A DNA stretch of 49,237 nt from an uncultured Porphyromonadaceae bacterium. Its GTDB lineage: Bacteria > Bacteroidota > Bacteroidia > Bacteroidales > Muribaculaceae. Every line of letters begins with the position of its first letter. The first letter of the stretch is position 1. Both the position numbers and the translations under genes were made by a program. Shown here piece after piece: positions 1-9,681 of this stretch. The stretch covers positions 1 through 49,237 of the forward strand of contig CAMWVA010000009.1 in assembly GCA_947177575.1 (NCBI GenBank), read 5' to 3'. A model generated the notes under the pieces. It ran no database searches and had not been told where the DNA came from. It saw only the letters and a list, made by a program, of their open reading frames with translations.

Positions 1-2456
1 AGAATCTTATGCAGACACTGATTGCCATGGTAAAGTACTTTCACAATGGCACATTTTGGTTCCTTATCAGTATCAGACACTGTCACTTTATCAAAATTAA
101 TATCAAAATGGATTTCAGAACCTGTATAACCATGTATAGTGTCACCCTGCTGATAACCATTGGTTTCACCATTCGGAGTAATATAAAATCCAGCGTTCTT
201 GTTAGTCTGACCTTCAATATATGCTGTCCATTCTCCCTGTGAGGTGAAGGGTTGGAAATTAGCCATGCCATTACCATTCTCAGCCTCTAATAAAGTAACC
301 TGGAATGCACCATTCCTATCAGCAGCACGCCATACACCTTTAGGATTTACAAGACGTTTCACCTGAAGTACTGTAACATCTTTCTTTTTTACAGTACCGT
401 CAGCAAAAGTTGCCTCTATGTGAAGTACGGCCTTTCTCTCATATCCTTCGTACGGATTATTACCGGAAAATCCTGACTCTGCAATCAGGGTCTTAGCACG
501 GGTCCACACCGGTAACATCAGGGTTTTCTGATTTAATAATTCCTTGTTATTGTCATATACAACCTTTACTTCATAACTATTATCGTCATCAGTTGGTCCA
601 TGAGAACCTACCTCAAGGTCCTTACCGGTAAACCACCGCTTACCCTCACTGACCTTACTATATTTCTCACTATTAATATTATATACCTTACTATAATTAT
701 TTCTAAGCTCATTATTAGCAGTGGCGCTAAAGGATTGGGAAACTGTGGTTGTGTTTCTATTAGGCAAATAAAGTGCAAGAAATCCAAAAGCACAATCTAC
801 ACTATCACGCTCTGTACCATCACTATACCTATGCTTCTTCATATATTCAGGATTTAAATAAGCTTCTCGATTCCATTTAAAAGCATAAACAGGATTTGGG
901 GTAAGTGTGGTTATAGGTTCAGAAGGTGGTACAAAATATGGAGCATTTGAAGCAGCAGAATCATAGGGTGCCCAGTTATTTTCGGTTATAGTCACTGTAA
1001 GATTTGTACATTCTCCGAGTATGCGAATAGGCAGCTCACTCTTCTGATGGTAGAGGTATGAGACACGAAAAACAGGCGGCACCTCAATACCGGGTTCAGG
1101 TTGCTCGTAATCTATATGCCAGTCAGGCTGGTTGGCCCAGCCGTTAAAGCCTAAGGTAAGTTTAAAATGATAATTACGCTGGGCATTATAGTTATAAGTA
1201 ACGTTCTTACCCAACATAAAACGATATTTAATGGAACCCTCGCCTATTTTTCCCGGGTTTGCGGAAATATAGTAGGCCTCTACTTCAATATAAGTGCCGT
1301 AAGGGACACGATCTTTGAAATCCTTATTATCTTTGTCATCCCGTATCGAAGTTCCGACTCCGTCAGGCTCACCGCTTGGTTGTTGCTGTTTATTATATTT
1401 TACCTTGTCTGTTTCATCTTGAAAATCACCTTGCATATTTTCAAAAAAGAATAATGAAGCTGCATTCGTAGCATGTGCATTTGCCGGGACCGGCTCACGA
1501 AGAGAATTCTCCAGCTTATATCCATCTGTATTTGCCGAACCGGTATGTCCACCATTTGTAATAATACCTTCACTATTATATTCGAATCTTGAATTCGGAA
1601 TAGCTGGTGAAGAGGTATTATAGTCAGGTGCTAAAGAAGTTCTCCACTGATTAAGAAGTTCGGAATTTTCAGAATCTTCCTCCGGTTTATTTGTATTACC
1701 GAGCACACAGTACTTCGGAATATCACGAATAGTGACATTCCTTATATATATCGTCACATCCTGATTCAGACCACTGGCATCAAAGGCTATGGTAACTTTA
1801 GATACGACTCGGTTGAGCCATGCATGAAATCTTGAGTTCGTTGGAGTAAATGTCAATTCCGGAGCATTAAAATCTTCTGCACTCTTCGCATCCTCACGGG
1901 TAAAACATCCAAACATCTGATTATTGGCAGTGATGTCATTCTCATTCCACTCAAGTTTGATATTCCTGAGTTTCTCCTCAGTCTGAATGTCATAGTCAGC
2001 CAGATTACCCATGTTGGCCACTGCATAAATCTTATATCTGCCATAAGGTAAACCGGGAAGAGAGAATGTAGCTTGGGTAGTGGTTTCCTCATCAGCATGT
2101 GGCTCATCGGCTTTATCGTCATGAAAATAATCGTTAGGTTGGACATCGTATTTTCCAGAAATGTAGCCCTCTAACTCATCTTTATCTTTAGTTTTAGTAT
2201 ATTTTCGTACCAGGTCACCATCCGGGGTATAAACAAGCACACATAATGAGTTAATATCTTTGATGGTATCCCCTGGAGTACGTGTGGCATGAAGATTCGT
2301 TGCCACAGCAGGCGTGAAAGTCACTGTGGCCCTCAAATCTCCCTCTCCTTCGGGAATATCTCCATTATAATAATTGAAATCATCAGTACATGAACAGATC
2401 ATCAGAGAAAAAATGACTGTCATAACGTATATAAATTTCATTACAATCGTTTTCAT
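1..2456 (-). CDS. Large distal fimbrial lipoprotein, left operon (partial, 3' end outside window)
   Basis: The minus-strand frame is open from an ATG at 2456 to the window edge, about 818 codons, with no internal stop. The N-terminus has a signal peptide and a lipobox-like cysteine (MICSC then TDDF), so it is probably surface lipoprotein. It is a clear paralogue of the 1107-residue gene at 17593-20916: both start with 27 residues before the shared DDF and share long stretches such as NNQMFG, DRVPYGTYIEVEAYYIS, RNYHFKLTLGFNGWAN and VFRVSYLY. About 290 residues are missing beyond the edge. I chose the ATG at 2456 over the in-frame one at 2441 because it aligns with the paralogue's start. As the last and largest gene of an Mfa-type fimbrial operon it is probably a tip or accessory adhesin. 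It resembles the large Bacteroidales lipoproteins annotated DUF4906, but I am not certain of that family name. Confidence 0.8.
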   Translation of the reverse strand, partial: MKTIVMKFIYVMTVIFSLMICSCTDDFNYYNGDIPEGEGDLRATVTFTPAVATNLHATRTPGDTIKDINSLCVLVYTPDGDLVRKYTKTKDKDELEGYISGKYDVQPNDYFHDDKADEPHADEETTTQATFSLPGLPYGRYKIYAVANMGNLADYDIQTEEKLRNIKLEWNENDITANNQMFGCFTREDAKSAEDFNAPELTFTPTNSRFHAWLNRVVSKVTIAFDASGLNQDVTIYIRNVTIRDIPKYCVLGNTNKPEEDSENSELLNQWRTSLAPDYNTSSPAIPNSRFEYNSEGIITNGGHTGSANTDGYKLENSLREPVPANAHATNAASLFFFENMQGDFQDETDKVKYNKQQQPSGEPDGVGTSIRDDKDNKDFKDRVPYGTYIEVEAYYISANPGKIGEGSIKYRFMLGKNVTYNYNAQRNYHFKLTLGFNGWANQPDWHIDYEQPEPGIEVPPVFRVSYLYHQKSELPIRILGECTNLTVTITENNWAPYDSAASNAPYFVPPSEPITTLTPNPVYAFKWNREAYLNPEYMKKHRYSDGTERDSVDCAFGFLALYLPNRNTTTVSQSFSATANNELRNNYSKVYNINSEKYSKVSEGKRWFTGKDLEVGSHGPTDDDNSYEVKVVYDNNKELLNQKTLMLPVWTRAKTLIAESGFSGNNPYEGYERKAVLHIEATFADGTVKKKDVTVLQVKRLVNPKGVWRAADRNGAFQVTLLEAENGNGMANFQPFTSQGEWTAYIEGQTNKNAGFYITPNGETNGYQQGDTIHGYTGSEIHFDINFDKVTVSDTDKEPKCAIVKVLYHGNQCLHKI

Positions 2457-2555
2457 ATATTTGAAAGATTGACAAGGAGCAATCTTATTTAGAATTATTT
2501 ATTACAGAACTATATCAATTTCGGAATCCTATTGGCATAAGGTTTCTTTATGCAT

Positions 2556-4880
2556 CTACTTAACCGTTACAATACAGGTAGCCGAAATCTCAGGATCATC
2601 AACGGAAGTAGCGGTTATTGTAGCTGTTCCCTTACCTCGAGCCTCTATCGTATTACTTGTAGGACTAGTCATAACAGCAACAGAGGGATCACTTGAAGTC
2701 CAAACCACGCTTTTATTAGTAGGCTGCTCAGATGTGCCAGATGTGAATTCAAGGCTTAACGTTTGCTTATTACCTATTCCAGCATCCCATTTATCCGGTG
2801 ATAACTTGAGTCCTGTAACCGGTATTTTCTTGCTGACTTTTACCTTATAAGTCTTCTTTGCATTTGGTCCGACCCCATACTTTGCTGTAGCTGTTATGAT
2901 AGCTTCTCCCTCATTAGAACTTATAGCTGTTACCAGACCATAAGATGAGACAGTAGCAATATCGGGGTTATCTGATTCCCAAATGATCTCTTGAGAGGTA
3001 GGGTTTGACGGCTTGACTACCGTAGCTATCAAACTAAATTGATTTCCTTGATAGAAGGGGTTTGGTTGGTCTCCTGATAGGGTTATCTCTTCAACCCACA
3101 CTCTCGGATTAACCGTTACAATACAGGTAGCCGAAATCTCAGGATCATCAACGGAAGTAGCGGTTATTTTAGTTGATAATCCTTCTCCTCCTGTTCCTCC
3201 ATCTACAGCAGTCACAGTGCCGTAAGATGACACAGTAGCAATATTCTCATCATCTGACCTCCATTTGATATTTTTATTAGTAGCCTTTGCTGGCTCTACT
3301 GTAGCTATCAAATTGACTGTTTCTCCTATATTTCCGGTCCATGTATCCAGGTTCAGGCTGATAGATTCAACCGGAATCTTCTGCGTAACTTTGATTGTGC
3401 ATTCCTTATTTTTAGTAGGATTATCAACAGATCTGGCGGTTATTGTAGTTTCTCCTACACTTATACCTGTTACCAATCCGTCAGCTGCGACTTTAGCAAT
3501 AGAAGTATCTTTTGATGACCATGTAATATCCTTATTATTGGCGTCCTTCGGCTCCACGTATCCAATCAGAGAAACTGTTTGTCCTTCTGCGACTGTTACC
3601 TCTGAGACTTCTGCAGAGGAGTCGGCAGTTTTTATATGAACTGATTCAACCGGAACACTAAATCCGAAGAAGGGATTTAGTGTAACTGCTGTGTACGGAA
3701 AGACAGTGACAGTACAAAATAAGTTACGGTCGTCTAAACTTACATTAAGTGTATAGATATGATTTCTTAAGATAGCGTTGCCGAAATCTAATTCCTGTCC
3801 CTTATAGTCACCACTCATCGGAACTTCAAAAGTCTCCTGTAACAATGGTTTATCTTGGGCATCCGCTTCGTATGTGATGGTTATACTAAGTTTAGGCGTC
3901 TCTTCACTTCCTATCATCTGTTCCGGAATGAAACCAAACCATGTGTTATCCGCATCGTCTGTAGGATCTAACTTACCAAGTTTTATTGTTGTGGATTCAT
4001 TATATTTTGTTTCAGTAGGCCTGGCGGTCTCTACCTGATAACCATTTTCATATCCCGTAAGGGAAGGCACGATATAAGCATTCGGTCTCCAGCCTTGAAA
4101 TGTCACACTTTCAATTCGGGGGAATCCTTCGTCTGATTTATTCTGAATATTGTCAACCACTTTTATTTTAGCAAGAGCTCGTACCATAAATATATCTCCT
4201 ATCTGTTTCTTATATTCCGGACGTGGAGAGAACAGCTCATCCTCCTTTACTGTGAAGGATTGCTGTCCGAACATAGGAATAGCCCCTGCATAAAGGTCTC
4301 TTATAGCAGAGGTAGAGCCATCATTATTATAGATGGAACTCATTTCGAATATCCAGTTCTGGACTTGCGTTATCACGTCATTATATGTGGTTAAGTCACC
4401 GAGAGCTTCATAGCTGTGGTCACTACCTGCATTCGCAAGTACTATAATACGGAAATTCACATCCTCCTTTCCGATATTCTGATCTTTAAGAGTCTCGGCG
4501 GGAATTTTAGCAGTGACTGAATAAGCTCCCGGAGATTTTGTAACTGTCACATGGGAATCGGAAGTGGTCGAATCGTTTAGATGAGTCATTTTCATCACCA
4601 GCGGCCAGGCCTTATCGGTCCCTTCGACAAAAATAAAAAATGCAAAATCGTTGATGTCGATTTTGTCTTCGAATGCGGCCCAGTCACTATCAGTCTCTGT
4701 ATGGCCGAATGTATTATCAGCACGGGTCGGTCTCAGATTGGAGCATACCAACCTGAAGTTCATGGTTACGTATCCTGCCTCATCGTCCTCGGTGTCAGGA
4801 CGGCGGTTTTCGGGATCATCCATTGCGGAACATCCGGAAAGCAGAAAAAACAATATGAATGTCAGAACTTTGAATTTCAT
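2556..4880 (-). CDS. Fimbrial accessory lipoprotein with four C-terminal Ig-like (BIG2) domains
   Basis: 774 residues. It has a signal peptide with lipobox LLSGC (Cys17), then a fimbrillin-like region to about residue 410 that parallels the whole 419-residue product of 16307-17566; both end that region with PYTAVTLNP.FGFS. The left protein then continues with four bacterial Ig-like group 2 repeats of about 90 residues (about 411-774). Each carries the BIG2 pattern: a VxSIxL-type start, ITWSS or IKWRSDD in the middle, IATVSSYGTVTA, and ITATSVDDPE.SATC.VTV at the end. BIG2 domains are typical of surface adhesins and stalks. It follows the anchor gene by 24 bp and precedes the large distal gene, so it is probably a minor or tip-proximal subunit. 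The Ig extension is absent from the right-operon paralogue. Confidence 0.85.
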   Translation of the reverse strand: MKFKVLTFILFFLLSGCSAMDDPENRRPDTEDDEAGYVTMNFRLVCSNLRPTRADNTFGHTETDSDWAAFEDKIDINDFAFFIFVEGTDKAWPLVMKMTHLNDSTTSDSHVTVTKSPGAYSVTAKIPAETLKDQNIGKEDVNFRIIVLANAGSDHSYEALGDLTTYNDVITQVQNWIFEMSSIYNNDGSTSAIRDLYAGAIPMFGQQSFTVKEDELFSPRPEYKKQIGDIFMVRALAKIKVVDNIQNKSDEGFPRIESVTFQGWRPNAYIVPSLTGYENGYQVETARPTETKYNESTTIKLGKLDPTDDADNTWFGFIPEQMIGSEETPKLSITITYEADAQDKPLLQETFEVPMSGDYKGQELDFGNAILRNHIYTLNVSLDDRNLFCTVTVFPYTAVTLNPFFGFSVPVESVHIKTADSSAEVSEVTVAEGQTVSLIGYVEPKDANNKDITWSSKDTSIAKVAADGLVTGISVGETTITARSVDNPTKNKECTIKVTQKIPVESISLNLDTWTGNIGETVNLIATVEPAKATNKNIKWRSDDENIATVSSYGTVTAVDGGTGGEGLSTKITATSVDDPEISATCIVTVNPRVWVEEITLSGDQPNPFYQGNQFSLIATVVKPSNPTSQEIIWESDNPDIATVSSYGLVTAISSNEGEAIITATAKYGVGPNAKKTYKVKVSKKIPVTGLKLSPDKWDAGIGNKQTLSLEFTSGTSEQPTNKSVVWTSSDPSVAVMTSPTSNTIEARGKGTATITATSVDDPEISATCIVTVK
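2560..3168. repeat. Pair of exact 60-bp direct repeats inside the BIG2 coding region
   Basis: 2560-2619 and 3109-3168 are identical over 60 bp, while the surrounding BIG2 repeats have drifted apart. They encode the end of a BIG2 repeat (TATSVDDPEISATCIVTV on the minus strand). The copies are 549 bp apart, exactly 183 codons, so recombination between them would remove two Ig domains without breaking the frame. Confidence 0.9.
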
Positions 4881-4904
4881 CGGGGTCTTTTCGGGCAGGA
4901 AATA

Positions 4905-5951
4905 TTATTGTAATGTAGTATTTTGGGGTGGTACCACAGCCCAGGAATTAATGTATATTCCTCCGGCTGCGTACAAGTTATTGTCTTCGTCTACGAAGAA
5001 CATAATCGAGTAGTCATCCTGACGGTCAAGATAGCTCTGGTCAGACATATCTCCGTAATGTCCTTTGACTAAAAGGAAATACTCGATTATGGGTATGCGT
5101 ATTATGTCGGTGTTGTCCGAGTTTCGGCGTACCGTCAGTGTCGCGTTGGCCCCCTTCATAAGCCGGCTCGACGACAGGTCGAAAATAGCTGTTGAGAAAG
5201 TAGTAAGTACGTCGGGATCATTTTCGTTATCAGGAGTAGTGATATAACCATACGTTACATCCCAAGGGGTGTATGTTACCATCGGTCCCTCAGCCAGAAC
5301 ATTATTGTTCCATCCCAACCATGCATCCGGAATGGTAATCTTTACATCGAAATCATTTTCTCCGATTGCTGTACCGTTATAGCGAGCCAAAAGAACACGG
5401 ATATCATTCGTGTCTTTCATCAGGGGAATTGTCAGCGTTTTTATTGTCGGTGCGGTAGGATTGACTGTAAAGGTATCATTCAGTACCGTACCGTGGTATA
5501 GGCCGGGCAGATGTGAACTGCTTATATTGAGGCCGTTCTTTTCGATAGTCTTAAGTTTGACTTCGAGTTCTTCTTTCGATGCAGGAGTATAGGTTGCAAG
5601 ATTAAAATCTTCATTATCTTTAAGTCCGCACCATGCCACAAAGTCGTATGTGCCCTCTGTCAGTGGTGTTTCAAGTGCAAAATCCTTGTCGGCCAATTCT
5701 TCTCCCGAGGCCGAATCACTCCACACAAGCGTTCCGTCGGCTGTATCAAATGCCCAGACATTCACCGATTTCACCTCATGTGCAAAGGCATCGGCAAACT
5801 TCAGGTTATAGTCATAGATAAAGCGTACACGCATGCTTACAGGACACTCCGGCAGATCTTCATTAAGCAGTGAACAGCCAGCCAATGAAATCAGAATGCC
5901 TGATGCGACGGAGGTTATAATAAGCTTTTTGTTGAGGTTCTTTAAAAACAT
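4905..5951 (-). CDS. FimB/Mfa2-family fimbrial anchor lipoprotein, left operon
   Basis: 348 residues with signal peptide and lipobox SLAGC (Cys26), followed by SLLNEDLPECPVSMRVRF.YDYN, the usual N-terminal signature of the FimB/Mfa2 family. It closely matches the 15291-16310 product (shared YDYN.EFA.AF, KDTN.LRVLL, DFDV.I.D, GWNN.VL, INSWAV or INDWVV near the end). Family members anchor the fimbria to the outer membrane and limit its length. It lies directly after the fimbrillin gene, which is the classic mfa1-mfa2 order. Confidence 0.88.
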   Translation of the reverse strand: MFLKNLNKKLIITSVASGILISLAGCSLLNEDLPECPVSMRVRFIYDYNLKFADAFAHEVKSVNVWAFDTADGTLVWSDSASGEELADKDFALETPLTEGTYDFVAWCGLKDNEDFNLATYTPASKEELEVKLKTIEKNGLNISSSHLPGLYHGTVLNDTFTVNPTAPTIKTLTIPLMKDTNDIRVLLARYNGTAIGENDFDVKITIPDAWLGWNNNVLAEGPMVTYTPWDVTYGYITTPDNENDPDVLTTFSTAIFDLSSSRLMKGANATLTVRRNSDNTDIIRIPIIEYFLLVKGHYGDMSDQSYLDRQDDYSIMFFVDEDNNLYAAGGIYINSWAVVPPQNTTLQ

Positions 5952-5970
5952 GATATTTGTTTTTTATAAG

Positions 5971-5994
5971 CCGGAGGGAAGCTGCTCCCTCCGG
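5971..5994 (-). promoter_or_regulatory. Intercistronic hairpin between fimbrillin and anchor genes (left operon)
   Basis: A perfect 9-bp GC-rich stem (5971-5979 with 5986-5994, six-base loop) lies in the 99-bp gap between the fimbrillin stop and the anchor start. No T-run follows it in the direction of transcription, so it looks more like a partial terminator or an mRNA-stabilising or processing hairpin than a full terminator. The right operon has a hairpin at the same place. Confidence 0.6.
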
Positions 5995-6050
5995 TCTGTT
6001 ACTCCTTGGAGAAGTTTGATTAAGAGTTTATGCCGCTTAAAAGATTTTGC

Positions 6051-8102
6051 TTAAAGTTTAACTGACTGTTCCGGTACAAGAGCCCATTTCAGTATATTGA
6101 CTCTGTAAGCAAGGTAATATTTGTTCTCTTCTGCCGGCGGAACAATAGGATTATCCTTACCTCCGATACCGGTACCGAGACCGAGAATTTCAGTAACTTT
6201 CACATTGTAGCTGTGATTTCGTACTATACCGAAGTCACCTACACGTACTTTGGTCCAGTCCATACTCTCAGCATTCTTATTGGGATTATTAGAACGATAC
6301 CAACCGAAATGCTTGACAGGAATGTTGAAGTAAGCTGCGCCTGCGTTATATTTTGCACAGAAGCCTACCACTTTCATCAGCTCCTGATTTGTTTCAACAA
6401 AAGTAAGCTGGCCAGTTGCCGGAGTCTCAATAGCCTCGTCTGCTATTATCGTTTTATATCCGTCTGCGGTAGCTACATATATACCGCTCACCTGATCAGC
6501 GGTAACACCCTCTCTGAGCTGGAGAGTGCGGTAACGTTCAGGCACCTTCAGGCCACCCTTAACCTTTGCACTTGGCTCAGCTACCTCAAAAACAGCAACG
6601 AGCTTCTCAAGTTCCTCTTCTTTTGTCAGATCAAAATTTTCATAGTTATCACCTACCTTTTTGTAAAGATTAGTGGCTGCTTTAATGAGACCGCGAAGCA
6701 TACTTTCACCGCCGGCTATAGCTGACTCACCGACCTGTGAATCTTCTTTTGCATTGAAATATACGAAAGGTTTATTTGTAGACGGATCTATAAGATAAGT
6801 ATAAAAATCAGTGTCGGTAAGAGTTTGACCACCTATTCTTATAGTATAATCACCGACAAGTATAATTGACGGGAAAGCGGCAAGTATATTTTTTGAAGTA
6901 AGAGCCTTTGAGCCGACGGTGGTTTCATGCACATAGTGTGTGTCGGGTCCGTCTGTTTTAACCTCATATCCTACCGGTTCTTTATCACCGATTCCGTTGA
7001 TAAGTTCGTTGTAAGAGTAGTAGTGCTGGTGAAGAGTAGAAATATTTGCCACATCAGAAGATACTTCAGGATACTCCGCCGTGAAATATGCCGGTGACAT
7101 TCCCCAGTATGAACGGTGGTAGTTAGCGGAATTCCATACCCAGTCACCTGCAGTACCGTTGACAGTTCTGTTGATTATATCATCAAGCTCTTGATAACCA
7201 TAGTTATCAGCAAGAATATCACCTGACAACTGACTTTCTTCGCGGAATGACTTTACAATATAAGTATCTGTACATGACGCGTTAAGCATCCATGTCTGAG
7301 CATTAAATGACAGAATAACATTACTTCCTGTCGAGCCGTCTATAGGATTGGTAGCGGTGACGTAATCCTCCGGATCCACCGACTGGAATTCTAATTTGGC
7401 AGCGTAGCGTTCAACATATATATTCACTGTCAGAGTTCCATCATTCAATGCTTCCTTAGCTGCTGCTTCTGTATTGAAAAGCTGGTTCGGTGCTATCTGG
7501 ACAGCAATCTGGGGAGCTTCCGAATCCGTTGTGGGATAGAACACCGAATTGGACATTGAGAAGTACTTTGTAGTACCATCTGAAGAAGTAGCAAACAGGT
7601 CCGGACGAGTCTGAGTCTGAATTCCACCATTCCCCGTAAGAGGTGCCTCATCGAGATCGCCGGGTGCCTGAGGATTAAGGTAGCATATAACCTGAGTAGG
7701 ATTCTGCTGTCCGTTGCTGATTGTTACTCCAACCGTGGACTGATAAAACTTCTCAATAGTATTGGCTTCACCGGAAGTGACCTGTTCCCATGTTTCCTTT
7801 GAGAGGTCAATACCTACCGGCTCGCCGCCTACCTGATTTCCATCTTTGTCATAGAAGACAAAATAAGCTGTTTTAATCTCACTCTCACCACCTGCGAAAT
7901 CTACGCCATTTTCTGGAGTGCCGTCATCCGAAGCTGCTCGTGTTTCATTGCCGATAGCATCGCTGTGAAGGCTGAGATTCACGTAGAGAGTACGCTCTAT
8001 GTCAGTCGAGAGTTCGTCCCCCTTGTTAGGAATGTCATCTGACTGACAGGCTGTGAAGATAAGGCCTGAGGCTGTCACCCCATAAATAAAGAGTTTCTTC
8101 AT
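6051..8102 (-). CDS. Mfa1-type major fimbrillin lipoprotein, left operon
   Basis: 683 residues. The signal peptide ends in lipobox IFTAC (Cys19), followed by QSDD. An RAA site after about 55 residues (ETRAASDD) fits the arginine-gingipain-like trimming site of type V pilins. The C-terminus (residues near YLAYRVNILKWALVP then EQSVKL) is the conserved last strand of Mfa1-family major subunits, which is donated to the neighbouring subunit during assembly. It is the third gene outward from the shared promoter segment and is followed by an Mfa2-type anchor. It is probably the shaft subunit of the left fimbria. Its sequence differs strongly from the right-operon fimbrillin, so the two fibres would be antigenically distinct. 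Confidence 0.87.
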   Translation of the reverse strand: MKKLFIYGVTASGLIFTACQSDDIPNKGDELSTDIERTLYVNLSLHSDAIGNETRAASDDGTPENGVDFAGGESEIKTAYFVFYDKDGNQVGGEPVGIDLSKETWEQVTSGEANTIEKFYQSTVGVTISNGQQNPTQVICYLNPQAPGDLDEAPLTGNGGIQTQTRPDLFATSSDGTTKYFSMSNSVFYPTTDSEAPQIAVQIAPNQLFNTEAAAKEALNDGTLTVNIYVERYAAKLEFQSVDPEDYVTATNPIDGSTGSNVILSFNAQTWMLNASCTDTYIVKSFREESQLSGDILADNYGYQELDDIINRTVNGTAGDWVWNSANYHRSYWGMSPAYFTAEYPEVSSDVANISTLHQHYYSYNELINGIGDKEPVGYEVKTDGPDTHYVHETTVGSKALTSKNILAAFPSIILVGDYTIRIGGQTLTDTDFYTYLIDPSTNKPFVYFNAKEDSQVGESAIAGGESMLRGLIKAATNLYKKVGDNYENFDLTKEEELEKLVAVFEVAEPSAKVKGGLKVPERYRTLQLREGVTADQVSGIYVATADGYKTIIADEAIETPATGQLTFVETNQELMKVVGFCAKYNAGAAYFNIPVKHFGWYRSNNPNKNAESMDWTKVRVGDFGIVRNHSYNVKVTEILGLGTGIGGKDNPIVPPAEENKYYLAYRVNILKWALVPEQSVKL

Positions 8103-8192
8103 AAAAAATTATTAAAGTATATTAAGTTGTTGATTCACTATGTTACGATATATTGAAGTCTTCTTTTACGTAAGGAGCACGGCAAAATATCG

Positions 8193-9650
8193 TTACTCCG
8201 CAGGTACGAGTTTCAGTCGGCCGTCGCCGGCTTCGTTGAGATTACGGAGGGCTTCGGCGGCGTATGGAGCGCCCATGCGTTCGGCCTGTTCGTAGAGCGA
8301 GCGAGCGGTGGTGTAGTCCTGCTGAAGGGCAGCTATGACGGCACGGGTGTAGACGGTACGCTCGGTGTGACCGGCACGGTCGAGATAGGCCTCGGCGCCG
8401 CGGTAGTCACCGCGTGCTATGGCCGCGTTGGCGGCGCCTAAGCAGAAGTCCTGATTCTTAGGATACAGACGGGCTGCCGTCTCATAGAGGTCGTAATAGC
8501 GCGGTGTGCCGGGTATGAGGGTAGACAGGGCGAAAGTCACTTCCTTCTCGTTAAGCTTTCCGGGAGCCGTGTGCATCAGACCGATGATTTCCTCGGGGTC
8601 CGTGAAGGCGCGTATGGTGTAATAGATGGAGTAGTCCGAGTGACGCAGCGTGGGATAGACGGTGGCTAAGAGCATGGCGTATTCACCCGGGAAGCGGCGC
8701 TGTATGGCCGTGTTCTTGGGGTCCGGCGCGAGGTCGCTGTCGATGATGGCCAGTATCTCGGAGCGGTGAGGCAGGTTGGAGGCCTCCACCCACTCACGCA
8801 GTCCCTCCCAGTCCTCGGCCTCGTAGGAGGTATGAATCAGACCGTGCGGGAAGGAATACATGTTCTCGACATACTCCTTCAGAGTGGCCGTACGGCCCTT
8901 AGCCAGACGCACGTTGTTGGCATACGAACCCTCGGGCGAGGCGAAACCCTTTATAAATATGGAGTCAACCGTCAGGTCCTTATCGTTCCTTACCGAGTCG
9001 ATGGTGGCTATGATTTTGCGCAGCTCGGCGGGATTGTTCATATAGTCGGGATACAGCTCCGTACGGTTCACAGGGAAGTTGATGTAGGCGCGTCCCTTCA
9101 GCGTGTCGGTCTTGTGCCCGAGGTCCTTGTTGACGGGAAGCGGCTTGCCGAAGTCGATGACCGCCCTGAACTGAGGTATCTCACAACGCCCTAACGGAAT
9201 GTTGGGCAGACGGCTCATATCGCAGCAGTTGCGCACATCGACGGCCACGTCCAGACGTGCCGATTCGAGCCACTGCGGAGCCGCTCCGCGGCGGGAGTAG
9301 GCGATGTCCTTAACATGTCCGGCACGGTAGATGTCGAGCAGACGTGTGTCGCCCTTACGTTCGTGCAGGTAATACAGATTGCGCCCCGCAACAGTGACCG
9401 GCTCGAAGCATACCGAGTCGAGTCCGTCGGGACTGTACAGAACGGGGGTGAGTGTGTATTCGCGGTTTTTACCCGGTCGGAGCGTGGCCGCATCGATGGT
9501 CATGCTCAGACCAACCTCGTCGTCATGCTGCTCAACGGCAACGTTTTCAAAGCGTACTTCGGGCGCCGGATAGGTCTTGGCCGTCACCGACGGACTCAGA
9601 ATACCGGAGCCGACCAGCGCCATGAGCGCTGTAAATACTGTTTTCTTCAT
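8193..9650 (-). CDS. DUF3868 / OmpA-like fimbrial assembly protein, left operon
   Basis: 485 residues from the ATG at 9650. I prefer this to an ATG at 9692, because it starts directly with a signal peptide (MKKTVFTALMALVGSG). The N-terminal part matches DUF3868 proteins found in Bacteroidales fimbrial operons. A central segment (INFPVNRTELYPDYMNN..., GFASPEG, N.VRLAKGRT) resembles the OmpA C-terminal peptidoglycan-binding fold. The C-terminal third has TPR-like helices (GAANAAIARGDYRGAEAYL, YEQAERMGAPYAAEAL). It is probably a periplasmic or outer-membrane-associated assembly component. It starts 31 bp after the DUF3575 stop. GC content is visibly higher than in the downstream subunit genes. 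Confidence 0.82.
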   Translation of the reverse strand: MKKTVFTALMALVGSGILSPSVTAKTYPAPEVRFENVAVEQHDDEVGLSMTIDAATLRPGKNREYTLTPVLYSPDGLDSVCFEPVTVAGRNLYYLHERKGDTRLLDIYRAGHVKDIAYSRRGAAPQWLESARLDVAVDVRNCCDMSRLPNIPLGRCEIPQFRAVIDFGKPLPVNKDLGHKTDTLKGRAYINFPVNRTELYPDYMNNPAELRKIIATIDSVRNDKDLTVDSIFIKGFASPEGSYANNVRLAKGRTATLKEYVENMYSFPHGLIHTSYEAEDWEGLREWVEASNLPHRSEILAIIDSDLAPDPKNTAIQRRFPGEYAMLLATVYPTLRHSDYSIYYTIRAFTDPEEIIGLMHTAPGKLNEKEVTFALSTLIPGTPRYYDLYETAARLYPKNQDFCLGAANAAIARGDYRGAEAYLDRAGHTERTVYTRAVIAALQQDYTTARSLYEQAERMGAPYAAEALRNLNEAGDGRLKLVPAE

Positions 9651-9681
9651 AAGCGGATGAGAAATTGCTGCGGTTGAACAA

